Shown here: piece by piece, positions 17,318 to 25,548 of the stretch
How positions within the stretch are numbered: position 1 is the stretch's first letter
Layout: each line of letters begins with the position of its first letter
Assembly: GCA_017467905.1 (NCBI GenBank)
Contig: JAFUKD010000002.1
Span: 1 to 64,000 of the forward strand
Source: Phascolarctobacterium sp.
GTDB taxonomy: Bacteria > Bacillota > Negativicutes > Acidaminococcales > Acidaminococcaceae
Direction of reading: 5' to 3'
Length of the DNA: 64,000 nucleotides
Position numbers and translations under genes: made by a program
The notes under the pieces: model-generated
Databases searched by the model: none
Seen by the model: the letters and a program-made list of their open reading frames with translations, nothing else
What the model was told of the DNA's origin: nothing

Positions 17318-18376
17318 TTATTTGTCGAAGATTACCAGAGGTTTAATTAAATCAGCGGGCTTGTCCTTCATCAACATCAAGGCTTTGTCTACGCCTTCCC
17401 AACCGTGGAACACGTGGGTAATCATTTTTTCAGGATGGATTCTGCCTGCGGTGATTAAGCGTGCTAGTTTTTCAGAGCGGAGCCTGCCACCGGGCATTAA
17501 GCCTCCCACAATATGCTTGTGCCCCATGCCTGCGCCCCATTCTATGCGAGGGATTTTTACGAAGTCGCCCACACCAAGGTAGTTGACGTTACCAATCTTT
17601 CCGCCGGGCTTCAGCATACGGATTGCTTGGTCGAAGGTATCCACGTCGCCACCGGCGATAACAATCTTATCAACGGGACCACCGTTCAGCCTCATAATTT
17701 GTTCTACGATATCGCCGTTGCGATAGTTTACGATGTGGGTTGCGCCGTATTCCAGAGCAAGGTCTGCACAATCTTTACGAGAACCTACAGCGTAGATGTT
17801 AGCTGCGCCTCGGATTGCCGCCGCTGCTACTGCCATTAGGCCTACGGGACCAATGCCAATGATTGCTACATTGTCACCGAATTGGATATCTGCCAGCTCA
17901 ACTCCGTGGAAACCGGTGGGAACCATATCGGAAAGCATGCAAGCTGCACCTAAATCCATACCTTCGGGCAAGTGTGCCAGGTTTCCATCTGCATCGTTTA
18001 CGTGGAAGTATTCTGCGAAAACACCGTCCTTGAAGTTAGAGAACTTCCAGCCGGAGAGCATGCCGCCACTGTGCATTGCGTAACCTTCTTGTGCTTCGTG
18101 ACTGTTCCAGTCCGGAGTGATGGCAGAGATGATAACCTTGTCGCCGGGTTTGAAATCTTTTACCAGCTCGCCAACCTTTACCACTTCGCCAACAGCTTCG
18201 TGACCTAAAATCATATCTTCTCTTTCACCGATAGCGCCTTCCCAAACGGTATGTACGTCAGAAGTACAGGGTGCGATAGCAAGCGGTCTGCAAATTGCAT
18301 CCAAGGGACCGCATTCGGGAATATTTTTTTCTACCCAACCGGTAGAGCCAATTTTTAACATTGCATAGCCTTTCAT
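17318..18376 (-). CDS. Zinc-dependent NADP(H) secondary-alcohol dehydrogenase
   Basis: Exactly 352 residues, and from memory very similar to Thermoanaerobacter brockii ADH (MKGYAMLKIG, IAPCTSDVHTVWEGAIGER, GILRGHEA-type zinc region). It reversibly reduces ketones or aldehydes to alcohols in the cytoplasm. The catalytic zinc ligands Cys37, His59 (GHEAVG) and Asp150 (SDMVPTGFHG) are visible. GIGPVGLM is the Rossmann loop, and the following VGSRKD has the Gly-Ser-Arg pattern for NADP(H). The structural four-cysteine zinc site of horse-liver-type enzymes is absent, as expected. AAGGAGG lies 7 bases before the ATG. It is a single gene, with its terminator at 17264. The physiological substrate is not evident. 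Confidence 0.94.
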   Translation of the reverse strand: MKGYAMLKIGSTGWVEKNIPECGPLDAICRPLAIAPCTSDVHTVWEGAIGEREDMILGHEAVGEVVKVGELVKDFKPGDKVIISAITPDWNSHEAQEGYAMHSGGMLSGWKFSNFKDGVFAEYFHVNDADGNLAHLPEGMDLGAACMLSDMVPTGFHGVELADIQFGDNVAIIGIGPVGLMAVAAAAIRGAANIYAVGSRKDCADLALEYGATHIVNYRNGDIVEQIMRLNGGPVDKIVIAGGDVDTFDQAIRMLKPGGKIGNVNYLGVGDFVKIPRIEWGAGMGHKHIVGGLMPGGRLRSEKLARLITAGRIHPEKMITHVFHGWEGVDKALMLMKDKPADLIKPLVIFDK

Positions 18377-18586
18377 TGTTTATGCCTCCTTTTTAAAGAA
18401 CATTATATTAATGTAGGAAATTTTCTTTTTCGTTGTAAGTATAAAATAAATTGATGAGTGTTCTAAGGGAACTGCTCCGTCAAATTTAATTCATATCTTC
18501 TTAATAAGATTTTAACATATTGCTAGTGGTTAGTTGTGTCTAATTGGTGTCCAAGTAGTGAAGAAAAGAAGATGATTATAGATTTA

Positions 18587-18615
18587 TTGTATTCAATGTA
18601 ATTTTAAGATATAAT
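18587..18615 (+). promoter_or_regulatory. Promoter of the MNT/HEPN pair
   Basis: TTGTAT and TATAAT are separated by 17 bases, 32 bases upstream of the start codon. Confidence 0.7.
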
Positions 18616-18647
18616 CAAATTAAAGAAGCACGAAAGGAGGCAACCTC

Positions 18648-18974
18648 ATGGATAAACAAATGGTAGATGAATTGGTAGCCGGTTTTTTGAAAATAATCGA
18701 CGAGCAGCTTGTTAGTGTCATTCTTTACGGTTCTGTTGCAAGAGGTACTGCTTCCACAGAATCTGATGTTGATGTTGCTTTGTTGGTAAGAGGAACACTG
18801 ACTTCTAATACAGAAGATGCTTTGTCTGATTTTATTGTGGATATGAATTTAAAATATGATAAAGTTTTTTCCGTGATTGATATTGATATCGATAACTACG
18901 AAAAATGGAAAGCAGTTACGCCATTTTATAAAAATGTAAAACAGGATGGTATTGTTTTATGGAAGGCAGCGTAA
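18648..18974 (+). CDS. Minimal nucleotidyltransferase antitoxin (MntA-like)
   Basis: A 108-residue protein with the nucleotidyltransferase signature G28-S29 followed by D40-x-D42 (YGSVARG, ESDVDVALLV). In MNT/HEPN pairs this enzyme neutralises the HEPN partner by transferring nucleotides to a tyrosine beside its active site. AAGGAGG lies 7 bases before the ATG. The gene overlaps the HEPN gene by 16 bases, which supports co-translation and a functional pair. Which partner counts as toxin is known from other systems and is inferred here. Confidence 0.92.
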   Translation: MDKQMVDELVAGFLKIIDEQLVSVILYGSVARGTASTESDVDVALLVRGTLTSNTEDALSDFIVDMNLKYDKVFSVIDIDIDNYEKWKAVTPFYKNVKQDGIVLWKAA

Positions 18975-19363
18975 TTGATTTATCAAGATATCGCTTTCAA
19001 AGTGCGGAAGAAGATTTGGCTGCAGCAAAAACTTTGCTAAATGCGGAACAGTATAAAGCTTCTGTTAACCGTTCTTATTATGCATTGTTCCATGCGCTAA
19101 GAGCAGTTACTGCGCTTGATGGTTTTGATTCTAGCAAACATTCTGGCATAATTGCTTTCTTTAACAGAACTTATGTAAAAGAAGGCGTGTTTGATAAAAG
19201 CTTATCTAAATTTATAGACGTATCCTTTAGATTACGTGAGAAGGCAGATTATCAAGATTTTGTGGTGATAACTAAAGAGCAAGCTGAAGAACAGTATCAC
19301 AAAGCTGAACAGCTTATGCTTGCGGTAAAACCTTATTTAGAAGAACAGTGGAAGAAAAAATAA
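18959..19363 (+). CDS. HEPN-domain RNase toxin (HepT-like)
   Basis: A 134-residue all-helical protein with the HEPN catalytic motif R38-x6-H45 (RSYYALFH). The tyrosines inside it are of the kind modified by MntA enzymes. Neighbouring segments (AEEDLAAAKTLLNAEQYKASVNR, HSGIIAFFNRTYV, REKADYQDF) match the HEPN family. It probably cleaves RNA when free of the partner. The start codon lies inside the end of the MNT gene. A terminator begins at the stop codon. Such pairs often act as toxin-antitoxin or anti-phage modules; the activity here is inferred. Confidence 0.9.
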   Translation: MEGSVIDLSRYRFQSAEEDLAAAKTLLNAEQYKASVNRSYYALFHALRAVTALDGFDSSKHSGIIAFFNRTYVKEGVFDKSLSKFIDVSFRLREKADYQDFVVITKEQAEEQYHKAEQLMLAVKPYLEEQWKKK

Positions 19364-19412
19364 AGAGATAAATTTATGGCTATGAGTTAGCTGTAGATTT
19401 ATCTCTTTTTTT
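19364..19412 (+). terminator. Terminator of the MNT/HEPN operon
   Basis: AGAGATAAAT and ATTTATCTCT form the stem, followed by a run of T. Confidence 0.88.
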
Positions 19413-19458
19413 AATATAAGTTTGAGAGGGATTTTTTTACATAAAGCTTAGTTTTGGA

Positions 19459-20424
19459 TTATTTAGCCCAAAATTTTTGGATGTAATTTTTTATTTTGGT
19501 AATAAAACCTTGATTAGTTTTACCATCATCAAGATTTTTAGGGACAACTGATTTAGGGAGTTTGGTTTCAACGTTTACTTTAGAACTATTGCACAATTCT
19601 AAGTTTTTTTCATTTAGCGATTGTGCGATGTCATTCGTCAAAGAGGTATCTTCATCTGGCAATCCTAATTCTTTTCTGATTTTACGAATCAAAAAATTTG
19701 TTGTATGCGTAATAGTATTTAAACTTTCCATTAAAATTTTAGTGGATTGACCACGACTATAACTAGCAATATAACCAAAACTGTAAGAAGAAGTATCTAT
19801 GCCTAAATATGCACAAACAGCAAAAGCAACGCTCTCGGCTTCTACTTCTTGAGTTCTTCTTGAAGTGTTGGAATTATTGTGTAGTATTGCATGTGCAATT
19901 TCGTGGATAAGTGTTTTAAGATTTTGAGCCTCGCTCATTCCTGTATTTATTTTAATTTCTTTTCCCAAAATACATATACCATTTGGTCCATTTAATTCTT
20001 CAAAATAGATTGGCAAAGGAGAAATATTAGATAATGATTTAAACAATATGTCATAATTTTTAATATTACTATTTAATTTATATGCGACAATACCATCATT
20101 AGGAAGAGGGGCACCGTCTGTTTGTGAAATATCAAATACACATACTTCTATAAATCCATAATCTTTATGGGGAGCAATGATTCGAATGGCTTTTTCATCT
20201 TTTTTGACATATCTATTAAAATTTTTTTGCCATTGTCTATAACCTGCTACTTTAGTAGCATGAGGGCATTGGTTAAGGATAAGTCTACAGTTGTTAGCTG
20301 AATAGTTATAAAATCTAGACATAACTTCTAAGTAATGTTTATATTTATCACTTTCAAAAATAGTTCTAACACCATCTTCAAGTTCTTTAAAAATATTATC
20401 AATTTTCTCGTTCACGTTTTTCAC
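19459..20424 (-). CDS. ArdC/ImmA-like zinc metalloprotease-domain protein
   Basis: A 321-residue protein. The N-terminal ~120 residues (SRFYNYSANNCRLILNQCP, VAGYRQWQKNFNRYVKKDEKAI) resemble the ArdC N-terminal domain, which binds single-stranded DNA in plasmid anti-restriction proteins. A metalloprotease-like domain follows, with H174-E-x-x-H178 (LIHEIAHAILHN) and a downstream glutamate in EVEAESVAF as probable third ligand. The last ~90 residues are low in pattern. ArdC-type proteins are carried by conjugative and integrated elements, and no conjugation gene is seen here. The gene is AT-rich. A role in protecting incoming DNA or in stress proteolysis is inference. Confidence 0.75.
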   Translation of the reverse strand: MKNVNEKIDNIFKELEDGVRTIFESDKYKHYLEVMSRFYNYSANNCRLILNQCPHATKVAGYRQWQKNFNRYVKKDEKAIRIIAPHKDYGFIEVCVFDISQTDGAPLPNDGIVAYKLNSNIKNYDILFKSLSNISPLPIYFEELNGPNGICILGKEIKINTGMSEAQNLKTLIHEIAHAILHNNSNTSRRTQEVEAESVAFAVCAYLGIDTSSYSFGYIASYSRGQSTKILMESLNTITHTTNFLIRKIRKELGLPDEDTSLTNDIAQSLNEKNLELCNSSKVNVETKLPKSVVPKNLDDGKTNQGFITKIKNYIQKFWAK

Positions 20425-20473
20425 AGTAACACTTCCCTAAAAGTTATTGGTAAAAATGGATTAAGTAATATAT

Positions 20474-20544
20474 AAAAGAGCCGTCCCACCGTAGCGAAAT
20501 CACCCAATGGGCTATCGCTTCGAACGATGGACAACGGCTCTTTT
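20474..20544. repeat. Large intergenic hairpin
   Basis: AAAAGAGCCGT and ACGGCTCTTTT form a perfect 11-base outer stem. AGCGA/TCGCT forms an inner stem near a CCC/GGG tip. It lies 130 bases past the end of the GGCT-like gene and may end that transcript on the minus strand (CTCTTTTATAT). Its branched shape is more elaborate than a simple terminator, so it may instead be a repeat element. Confidence 0.55.
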
Positions 20545-20673
20545 AAACTGGTGAAATGTATTGTTATGATTGAACCATTATCCTACAATTACATTATAAC
20601 AATATTTTCTGTACTTGTGGGAATAAGAAGTTCATTTTTCAGCCACGGCGTTAAGAGGAGGCGAAGAGTGTGT

Positions 20674-22146
20674 TTAAAGATGACAATTGTCAAGATATGA
20701 TTTAACTGTCACATCAGTTAATCTACACTCTTCGGTTAAAGCTGTTTCGATTAAAGAAAGGTAACTTTGGCAAGGTGCGTTTTCAAATAGTGTTTCACTA
20801 TTGGTTAAAGTGTAAATAGGGTAACCATCATACGCAAAACCCAGAAAATGAATTTTGTTGTACCAAGAGCTACCTTTTCCCTCTTGGCATTGAATTTCTG
20901 CAAGTTGTTCTCTAGAAATTTTATAGAGGCGCATAATGGTTTTGCCTTTAATATTAGGTGTATAGAATGCTACACCACTATTATCCCAACGAGTACTATG
21001 TTGAGCAAAGTACATTGTTCCAGAAATGTTTTGCCAATAAGAATCTTGCCAAAGAGCTTTGTCTTTGCAACCAGTATAGTCTTTTCCTTTATAGTGACCA
21101 CCTTTTATATAGTAGCTAAATCTTTCGGCAGAAAGATTAGAGCCATAACAAGCGTACCAAATTTTATCTTCGCTGGTATGGCGCCAACGTCCTTCTACAA
21201 GATTGCCATTAGATTTTCCATTATAGACATATACGAAGCAATCTAACTCGCCGTGAATTGATTTTGCGGTAACCTTTTTTCGTGAGTATAAGAAGCCTTC
21301 ACCTTCGTAATCGTCTAACGATAAGAGAATTGCGTCATCAACAAACCATACTTCGCCATAAGTAACCTTGTTATGTACAGGTTTTATTGCAGGGTAATTA
21401 CCTAAGTCGTAAATGGCGTAATCTTCTAATGAGAATCCTCCACAGAATTTACTTTCTTCCAGAAACGTTTTGTTTGCTTGGAATGGAGTCATCAATGTAC
21501 CGTAAACGAAGATTGCGTTTGTTTTACCCTCGTAGGCTGCAAGAATTTCTTGGATTTTTGCAGTTGCATTATATGGTTCGAAAGCAAAGACATAGTGGTC
21601 TTTGTTGTGCTCGTGATAATTCTTTGCGATTTCATATAGTGCGGTAATCTCTTGCTTCATAAAATCTGCGAAGTGTTGGCTTATTGGATTTTCGAGGTTG
21701 ATAAATTCCCGCAAGTTTGATTTGCAGAAAAGAAGTAAGTTCTGTAACCTACCTATTTCAGCATCATAACCATGGTCTCTTAACTTAAATGTTAAGCAAG
21801 CGTCCAACAGAGAAGAAAATTTTTTGAGATTTTCTTTACTGTTAAAGAAAGAATTACCCTTTAGGTAGGCGTAGATAGAAATTGACGCCAAAGCATAGGT
21901 AGGTTTCATTGCGATATCAATATAAACATCACGGGGGATTTCCTCTTCAACTAACAGCGTTTGAAAATGTCCTGTAGGTTGAAACTTATCGTAACCAGTT
22001 TCTAGGAAACAGAATAGCTTAGCTTGAGAAAGTTTTTTGTAAGAACAGTTGAGAGTTTCGTCGAAGAATTCGGCGCCGCACAGGCACGCATTTTGGATGT
22101 TGTTTTCGTCAAGCAGGCTGAAAAATTTGATTTCAATGTTAGTCAT
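20674..22146 (-). CDS. Protein with two gamma-glutamylcyclotransferase-like domains
   Basis: 490 residues. The N-terminal ~205 residues are helical and I do not recognise them. A first GGCT/AIG2-like domain begins near residue 212 with IFVYGTLM and continues with YPAIKPVHNKVTYGEVWFVD and LDDYEGEGFLYSRKKV. The second begins near residue 328 with WYACYGSNL, the variant loop of the other GGCT branch. These folds act on gamma-glutamyl-amine or gamma-glutamyl-amino-acid linkages and release 5-oxoproline. The catalytic glutamate of the first domain is probably in DDYEGEG. AAGGAGG precedes the ATG. It sits among AT-rich accessory genes, and the tandem arrangement is unusual. Substrate unknown. Confidence 0.7.
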   Translation of the reverse strand: MTNIEIKFFSLLDENNIQNACLCGAEFFDETLNCSYKKLSQAKLFCFLETGYDKFQPTGHFQTLLVEEEIPRDVYIDIAMKPTYALASISIYAYLKGNSFFNSKENLKKFSSLLDACLTFKLRDHGYDAEIGRLQNLLLFCKSNLREFINLENPISQHFADFMKQEITALYEIAKNYHEHNKDHYVFAFEPYNATAKIQEILAAYEGKTNAIFVYGTLMTPFQANKTFLEESKFCGGFSLEDYAIYDLGNYPAIKPVHNKVTYGEVWFVDDAILLSLDDYEGEGFLYSRKKVTAKSIHGELDCFVYVYNGKSNGNLVEGRWRHTSEDKIWYACYGSNLSAERFSYYIKGGHYKGKDYTGCKDKALWQDSYWQNISGTMYFAQHSTRWDNSGVAFYTPNIKGKTIMRLYKISREQLAEIQCQEGKGSSWYNKIHFLGFAYDGYPIYTLTNSETLFENAPCQSYLSLIETALTEECRLTDVTVKSYLDNCHL

Positions 22147-22213
22147 ATGTATGACCTCCTTATATAATCTTGAGAGCTTGATCTTTAATTAAATAATACA
22201 TCGATAAGAAACG

Positions 22214-22243
22214 AAAAGTGGTAAGGTAACCTTACCACTTTTT
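22214..22243. terminator. Hairpin overlapping the end of the unknown minus-strand gene
   Basis: GTGGTAAGG and CCTTACCAC enclose TAA, flanked by AAAA and TTTTT. The stop codon of the minus-strand gene lies within the stem, and the flanks suit termination on both strands. Confidence 0.75.
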
Positions 22244-23272
22244 CGCGTTAAATATGATAATAACATCTTCTATTTGTTTATTCGATAGGGTTATTTCTAT
22301 TGATCCCTTGGCATCAGACAGATAGTTTACAAGATACAATGGCGTTTCTTCAGTAGATTCATCTGAAATTCTAATTTCGCAATTATTAATAGACAAAAAC
22401 TCATCGTTTAGCTTGACTATAAGGTCTATTCTTGCATCGGTATTACGCTGTTTCACTGCCATTAAAAGGATAGATTCTTTATCAAACTGCTCTTTGGCGA
22501 GTTCGTACTCTTCTTTTTCTGTAACAAATCTCAAGTTGTGATTTGATGATGATTCTTCCAAGAGTTTAACGAATTGGCTCAAATTATTTTTTCTTTGGTA
22601 GAATTTTGGTAAAATAATAGATTTTTGATATTCGGTCAGTTGCACATAAAAATCTAAAGCAATTTTTTTAATGAGGTGCTTATTGTTATACTGTGATGAG
22701 GAAGTATATGCTTGAGAAAGGCAAGAAAATAATTCACCGACTTCAGATGAATTAAATTTAAGTTCGTCAAAAACTTGAATGCGTTCAGGAGTATAGTAAA
22801 GCTTGGAGTTGCCAAGATTTTGTAATCCAGACAAAGTCAAAAAATTGTTTTTTATAGTAGTTCTGCTTTGTCCTGTAATATCTACTAGGTTAGCAGTAGT
22901 TGTTGGTGTATGAGCAAGATTTTCCCATTTAATGGTTCCGCGAGTATTTCTTGGCAGTAAATTACAATTTGGTTGTGAAAGTTTAGACGAAATGTTATTT
23001 AACCATTCTTGGAATGCGTTTCGTTTAATTGCTTTATCTCCAGAAAAACTATCAAGATAACATTCGAAAGCAGAGCTTATAATAGAGATTTTCTTTTGGC
23101 TATCTAAGGGTAGGTTTGGATTAATGTTTTTTTCGATAATGCTACATAGAGATAATGTTGCCTGCTTGTCAATGGCACTAAGGCAAGCACTCTTAAAAGT
23201 TTTGTTACTTGGTATTGTTGAGCTAAGTAAATCAATTAATTCACTGTAAATTACTTTATTATCTTTATACAT
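22232..23272 (-). CDS. Unknown protein of the accessory island, possible HTH
   Basis: 346 residues from the ATG 23272, chosen because GGGAGTG lies 7 bases before it; an upstream in-frame ATG would add a spurious hydrophobic stretch. I do not recognise the family. Residues ~140-190 (TTANLVDITGQSRTTIKNN then YYTPERIQVFDEL) look like a winged or simple helix-turn-helix. The last ~110 residues are acidic with beta-type segments (IDLIVKLNDEFLSINNCEI). Its AT-richness matches the ArdC-like and GGCT-like neighbours on the same strand. It could regulate the island, but this is a guess. Confidence 0.55.
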   Translation of the reverse strand: MYKDNKVIYSELIDLLSSTIPSNKTFKSACLSAIDKQATLSLCSIIEKNINPNLPLDSQKKISIISSAFECYLDSFSGDKAIKRNAFQEWLNNISSKLSQPNCNLLPRNTRGTIKWENLAHTPTTTANLVDITGQSRTTIKNNFLTLSGLQNLGNSKLYYTPERIQVFDELKFNSSEVGELFSCLSQAYTSSSQYNNKHLIKKIALDFYVQLTEYQKSIILPKFYQRKNNLSQFVKLLEESSSNHNLRFVTEKEEYELAKEQFDKESILLMAVKQRNTDARIDLIVKLNDEFLSINNCEIRISDESTEETPLYLVNYLSDAKGSIEITLSNKQIEDVIIIFNAKKW

Positions 23273-23388
23273 AAATATCACTCCCGAGTAAATTATAACA
23301 CATATAAAAATTGATTTAATTTTTGTTTTGCTCAAATCTGTTTATGCCTTATAATATAAATATATTTGCTTTGATAAGGAGAGGTATT

Positions 23389-24195
23389 ATGGCTGATTTA
23401 GAACGCTTAGGACAAATAAAATGTTTTCTTTTTGATATGGACGGAACTATCAACTTAGGTAATGAGCTTATTCCCGGAATGGAAGGCTTCTTTGACAAGC
23501 TGAAGGCTGCTGGAAGAGAGTATTACCTGCTCACCAACAATTCTTCCCGCGACCACCAACACTATGTAAATAAAATGAATGGCTTAGGCGTGCCTGTTAC
23601 CCGCGAAAACGTTTTGATTTCCACCGATGCCTTCACCAATTATATGTGCAAGAACCATCCGGAAGGAAAGTTTTACGTTTTGGGAACTCCCCAGCTGGAA
23701 AAGAACATTGCTGACGCAGGCTTGACCATGACCAAAACCTTGGAAGAAGGGGCGGACTTTGTAGTTGTTGGCTTTGACCAGACTTTGACCTACGAAAAGC
23801 TGACCACTGCTTGCCGTTTGATTGACAAGGGCGTGCCCTACGTAGCAACCCATCCCGACGTGCGCTGCCCCATCGAAGGTGGCGAGTTCATTCCCGATAC
23901 CGGCGCCATGATTGAGCTTATCAAGACTGCTACCGGCAAAAGCCCTTCTATGATTTTTGGCAAACCCTTCCAATATATGGTGGATGTTGTGCTTGGCCAA
24001 ACAGGCTACAAAAAAGAAGAAATCGCCATGGTTGGAGATAGACTTTCCACTGACATTGCCTTTGGCTTGAACAATGGCATCCTTTCCGTAATGGTTTTGA
24101 CTGGCGAAGCCACTATGGAAGATGTGGAAAAGGGTAATATCAAACCGGACATTATCCTGCCCCACGCGAAAGAAATTTTAAACTACATTAAATAA
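23389..24195 (+). CDS. HAD superfamily (NagD-like, class IIA) phosphatase
   Basis: 268 residues from the ATG 23389 after AAGGAGAGG. Motif I is FDMDGTINLG near residue 14, with both aspartates. Motif II is LLTNNSS. A large C2 cap follows (SPSMIFGKPF is the motif III region). Motif IV is MVGDRLSTDI. This architecture is that of NagD and p-nitrophenyl-phosphatase-like enzymes that dephosphorylate nucleotides or sugar phosphates in the cytoplasm. It precedes the peptidase gene by 21 bases and is probably co-transcribed with it. The substrate cannot be read from sequence. Confidence 0.92.
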   Translation: MADLERLGQIKCFLFDMDGTINLGNELIPGMEGFFDKLKAAGREYYLLTNNSSRDHQHYVNKMNGLGVPVTRENVLISTDAFTNYMCKNHPEGKFYVLGTPQLEKNIADAGLTMTKTLEEGADFVVVGFDQTLTYEKLTTACRLIDKGVPYVATHPDVRCPIEGGEFIPDTGAMIELIKTATGKSPSMIFGKPFQYMVDVVLGQTGYKKEEIAMVGDRLSTDIAFGLNNGILSVMVLTGEATMEDVEKGNIKPDIILPHAKEILNYIK

Positions 24196-24216
24196 TGCCC
24201 TAAAGGAGAATTTGCT

Positions 24217-25440
24217 ATGGCGATTTTAGAGCAAACCAATTTAACTGACGCCATCCGTCCCGTTCCTGCTTCTGAACTGGAAGTGCGCTTGGCAAAATTC
24301 CGCCAAGCAATGGATAAGGAGAATCCCGGTTGGGAAATGGCAGTAATCAACCACAAAATAGCAATGTACTATTTTGCAGGAACTATGCAAGATGGCGCTT
24401 TGATTATTCGTCCGCAGGATGCAATTCTGTGGGTGCGCCGTATGTACGACAGAGCGGTGAAGGAATCCCAATTTGCAGATATCCGTCCCATGCGTAGCTT
24501 CCGCGAGGTTGCCGCAGAATACGGCGGCTGCCCTGCCACTGTTTATATGGAAACTAAAAAGCTTACTTGGGACTGGCAGCAAATGTTCCATAAATACTTT
24601 GCCTTTGAAGAAATCGCTTCCCTTGACCATGTGCTCAGTGACCTGCGTGCGGTGAAGAGTGCTTACGAGCTGGAAATGATGGAGCGTAGCGGTAAGATTC
24701 ACGAAACCGTACTGGACGTTGTCGCTCCCCAGCTGATTGTTCCCGGTATCAGCGAAACCCAGCTGGCAGTAAATGTTTATAGCGAGATGCTTAGTCGTGG
24801 CAGCTATGGTATTGTACGTTTTAACCTGCCCTTGGGCGAAGAGGTTATTGGTATCGCTGCTTTTGGCAAGAGCGGGTTGGAGCGTTGTGCCTTTGATGGA
24901 CCTGGTGGCACTCCCGGTACCTGCGTTGCTTTGCAGTCCATTGGTAATGCTTTCCGCAAATTAGCGCCTAACCAGCTGGTTTATCTGGATATTCCCTGTG
25001 GCTTTGATGGCTACAATACTGATAAAACCGTTGTGTACTACTATGGCGATATCAACAAGGACCCCAACAAGGATGTAATCCTTGACGCTCAAAAGCGTTG
25101 CTTGGAATTGGAGCAAAATGTGGTGAATATGATGAAGCCCGGCACTCCCATCCAAGATTTGTACACTGTTACTATGGATAATTTTGATAATATCTACGGG
25201 GACAATTTTATGAACGGCGGCAAGTTCCTTGGTCACAGCATTGGCCTGGTGATGGACGAAGCGCCTGCCATCGCTAAAGGTTTTAAAGAAGGCTTGCAGG
25301 TTGGCATGAACTTTGCTGTTGAACCGAAGATTGCCCTGCCCGGCATTGGTCTTGTTGGTACGGAAAACACCTACGTTGTTACAGAAAAGGGTGCCCGTTG
25401 CCTGACAGGCAAATCCTACGAGCTGCGCTGTGTAGAATAA
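24217..25440 (+). CDS. M24 family metallopeptidase (Xaa-Pro peptidase-like)
   Basis: A 407-residue cytoplasmic protein. The N-terminal ~150 residues form a creatinase-like domain, and the rest is the pita-bread catalytic domain. Likely metal ligands are Asp in YLDIPCGFDGYNTDKT (two), His in FLGHSIGLVMDE, Glu in FAVEPKI and Glu in VGTENTYVV. All five are present. The spacing fits the aminopeptidase P/prolidase group, although the active-site wording (LDIPCG rather than IDIG) is unusual, so a non-prolyl substrate is possible. AAAGGAG lies 7 bases before the ATG. The gene ends at a strong terminator. Confidence 0.88.
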   Translation: MAILEQTNLTDAIRPVPASELEVRLAKFRQAMDKENPGWEMAVINHKIAMYYFAGTMQDGALIIRPQDAILWVRRMYDRAVKESQFADIRPMRSFREVAAEYGGCPATVYMETKKLTWDWQQMFHKYFAFEEIASLDHVLSDLRAVKSAYELEMMERSGKIHETVLDVVAPQLIVPGISETQLAVNVYSEMLSRGSYGIVRFNLPLGEEVIGIAAFGKSGLERCAFDGPGGTPGTCVALQSIGNAFRKLAPNQLVYLDIPCGFDGYNTDKTVVYYYGDINKDPNKDVILDAQKRCLELEQNVVNMMKPGTPIQDLYTVTMDNFDNIYGDNFMNGGKFLGHSIGLVMDEAPAIAKGFKEGLQVGMNFAVEPKIALPGIGLVGTENTYVVTEKGARCLTGKSYELRCVE

Positions 25441-25445
25441 AAATT

Positions 25446-25483
25446 AAACTCCTGATGATTGTAAAAATCGTCAGGAGTTTTTG
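25446..25483 (+). terminator. Terminator after the M24 peptidase gene
   Basis: AAACTCCTGATGATT pairs with AATCGTCAGGAGTTT (one G-T), followed by TTTTT. Confidence 0.92.
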
Positions 25484-25491
25484 CTTGCCAA

Positions 25492-25507
25492 TGTTTCACG
25501 TGAAACA
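25492..25507. other. parS, ParB-binding centromere site (perfect)
   Basis: TGTTTCACGTGAAACA, the perfect 16-base palindrome known as the Firmicutes consensus for ParB/Spo0J. It lies between two convergent genes. The following bases (TTTGCAGA and GGGACATG, two bases apart) recur after the second perfect site at 40979. Such sites cluster near oriC. Confidence 0.93.
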
Positions 25508-25548
25508 ATTTGCAGAGGGGGACATGTTTTTTTAAATTTTTTTGTGAA

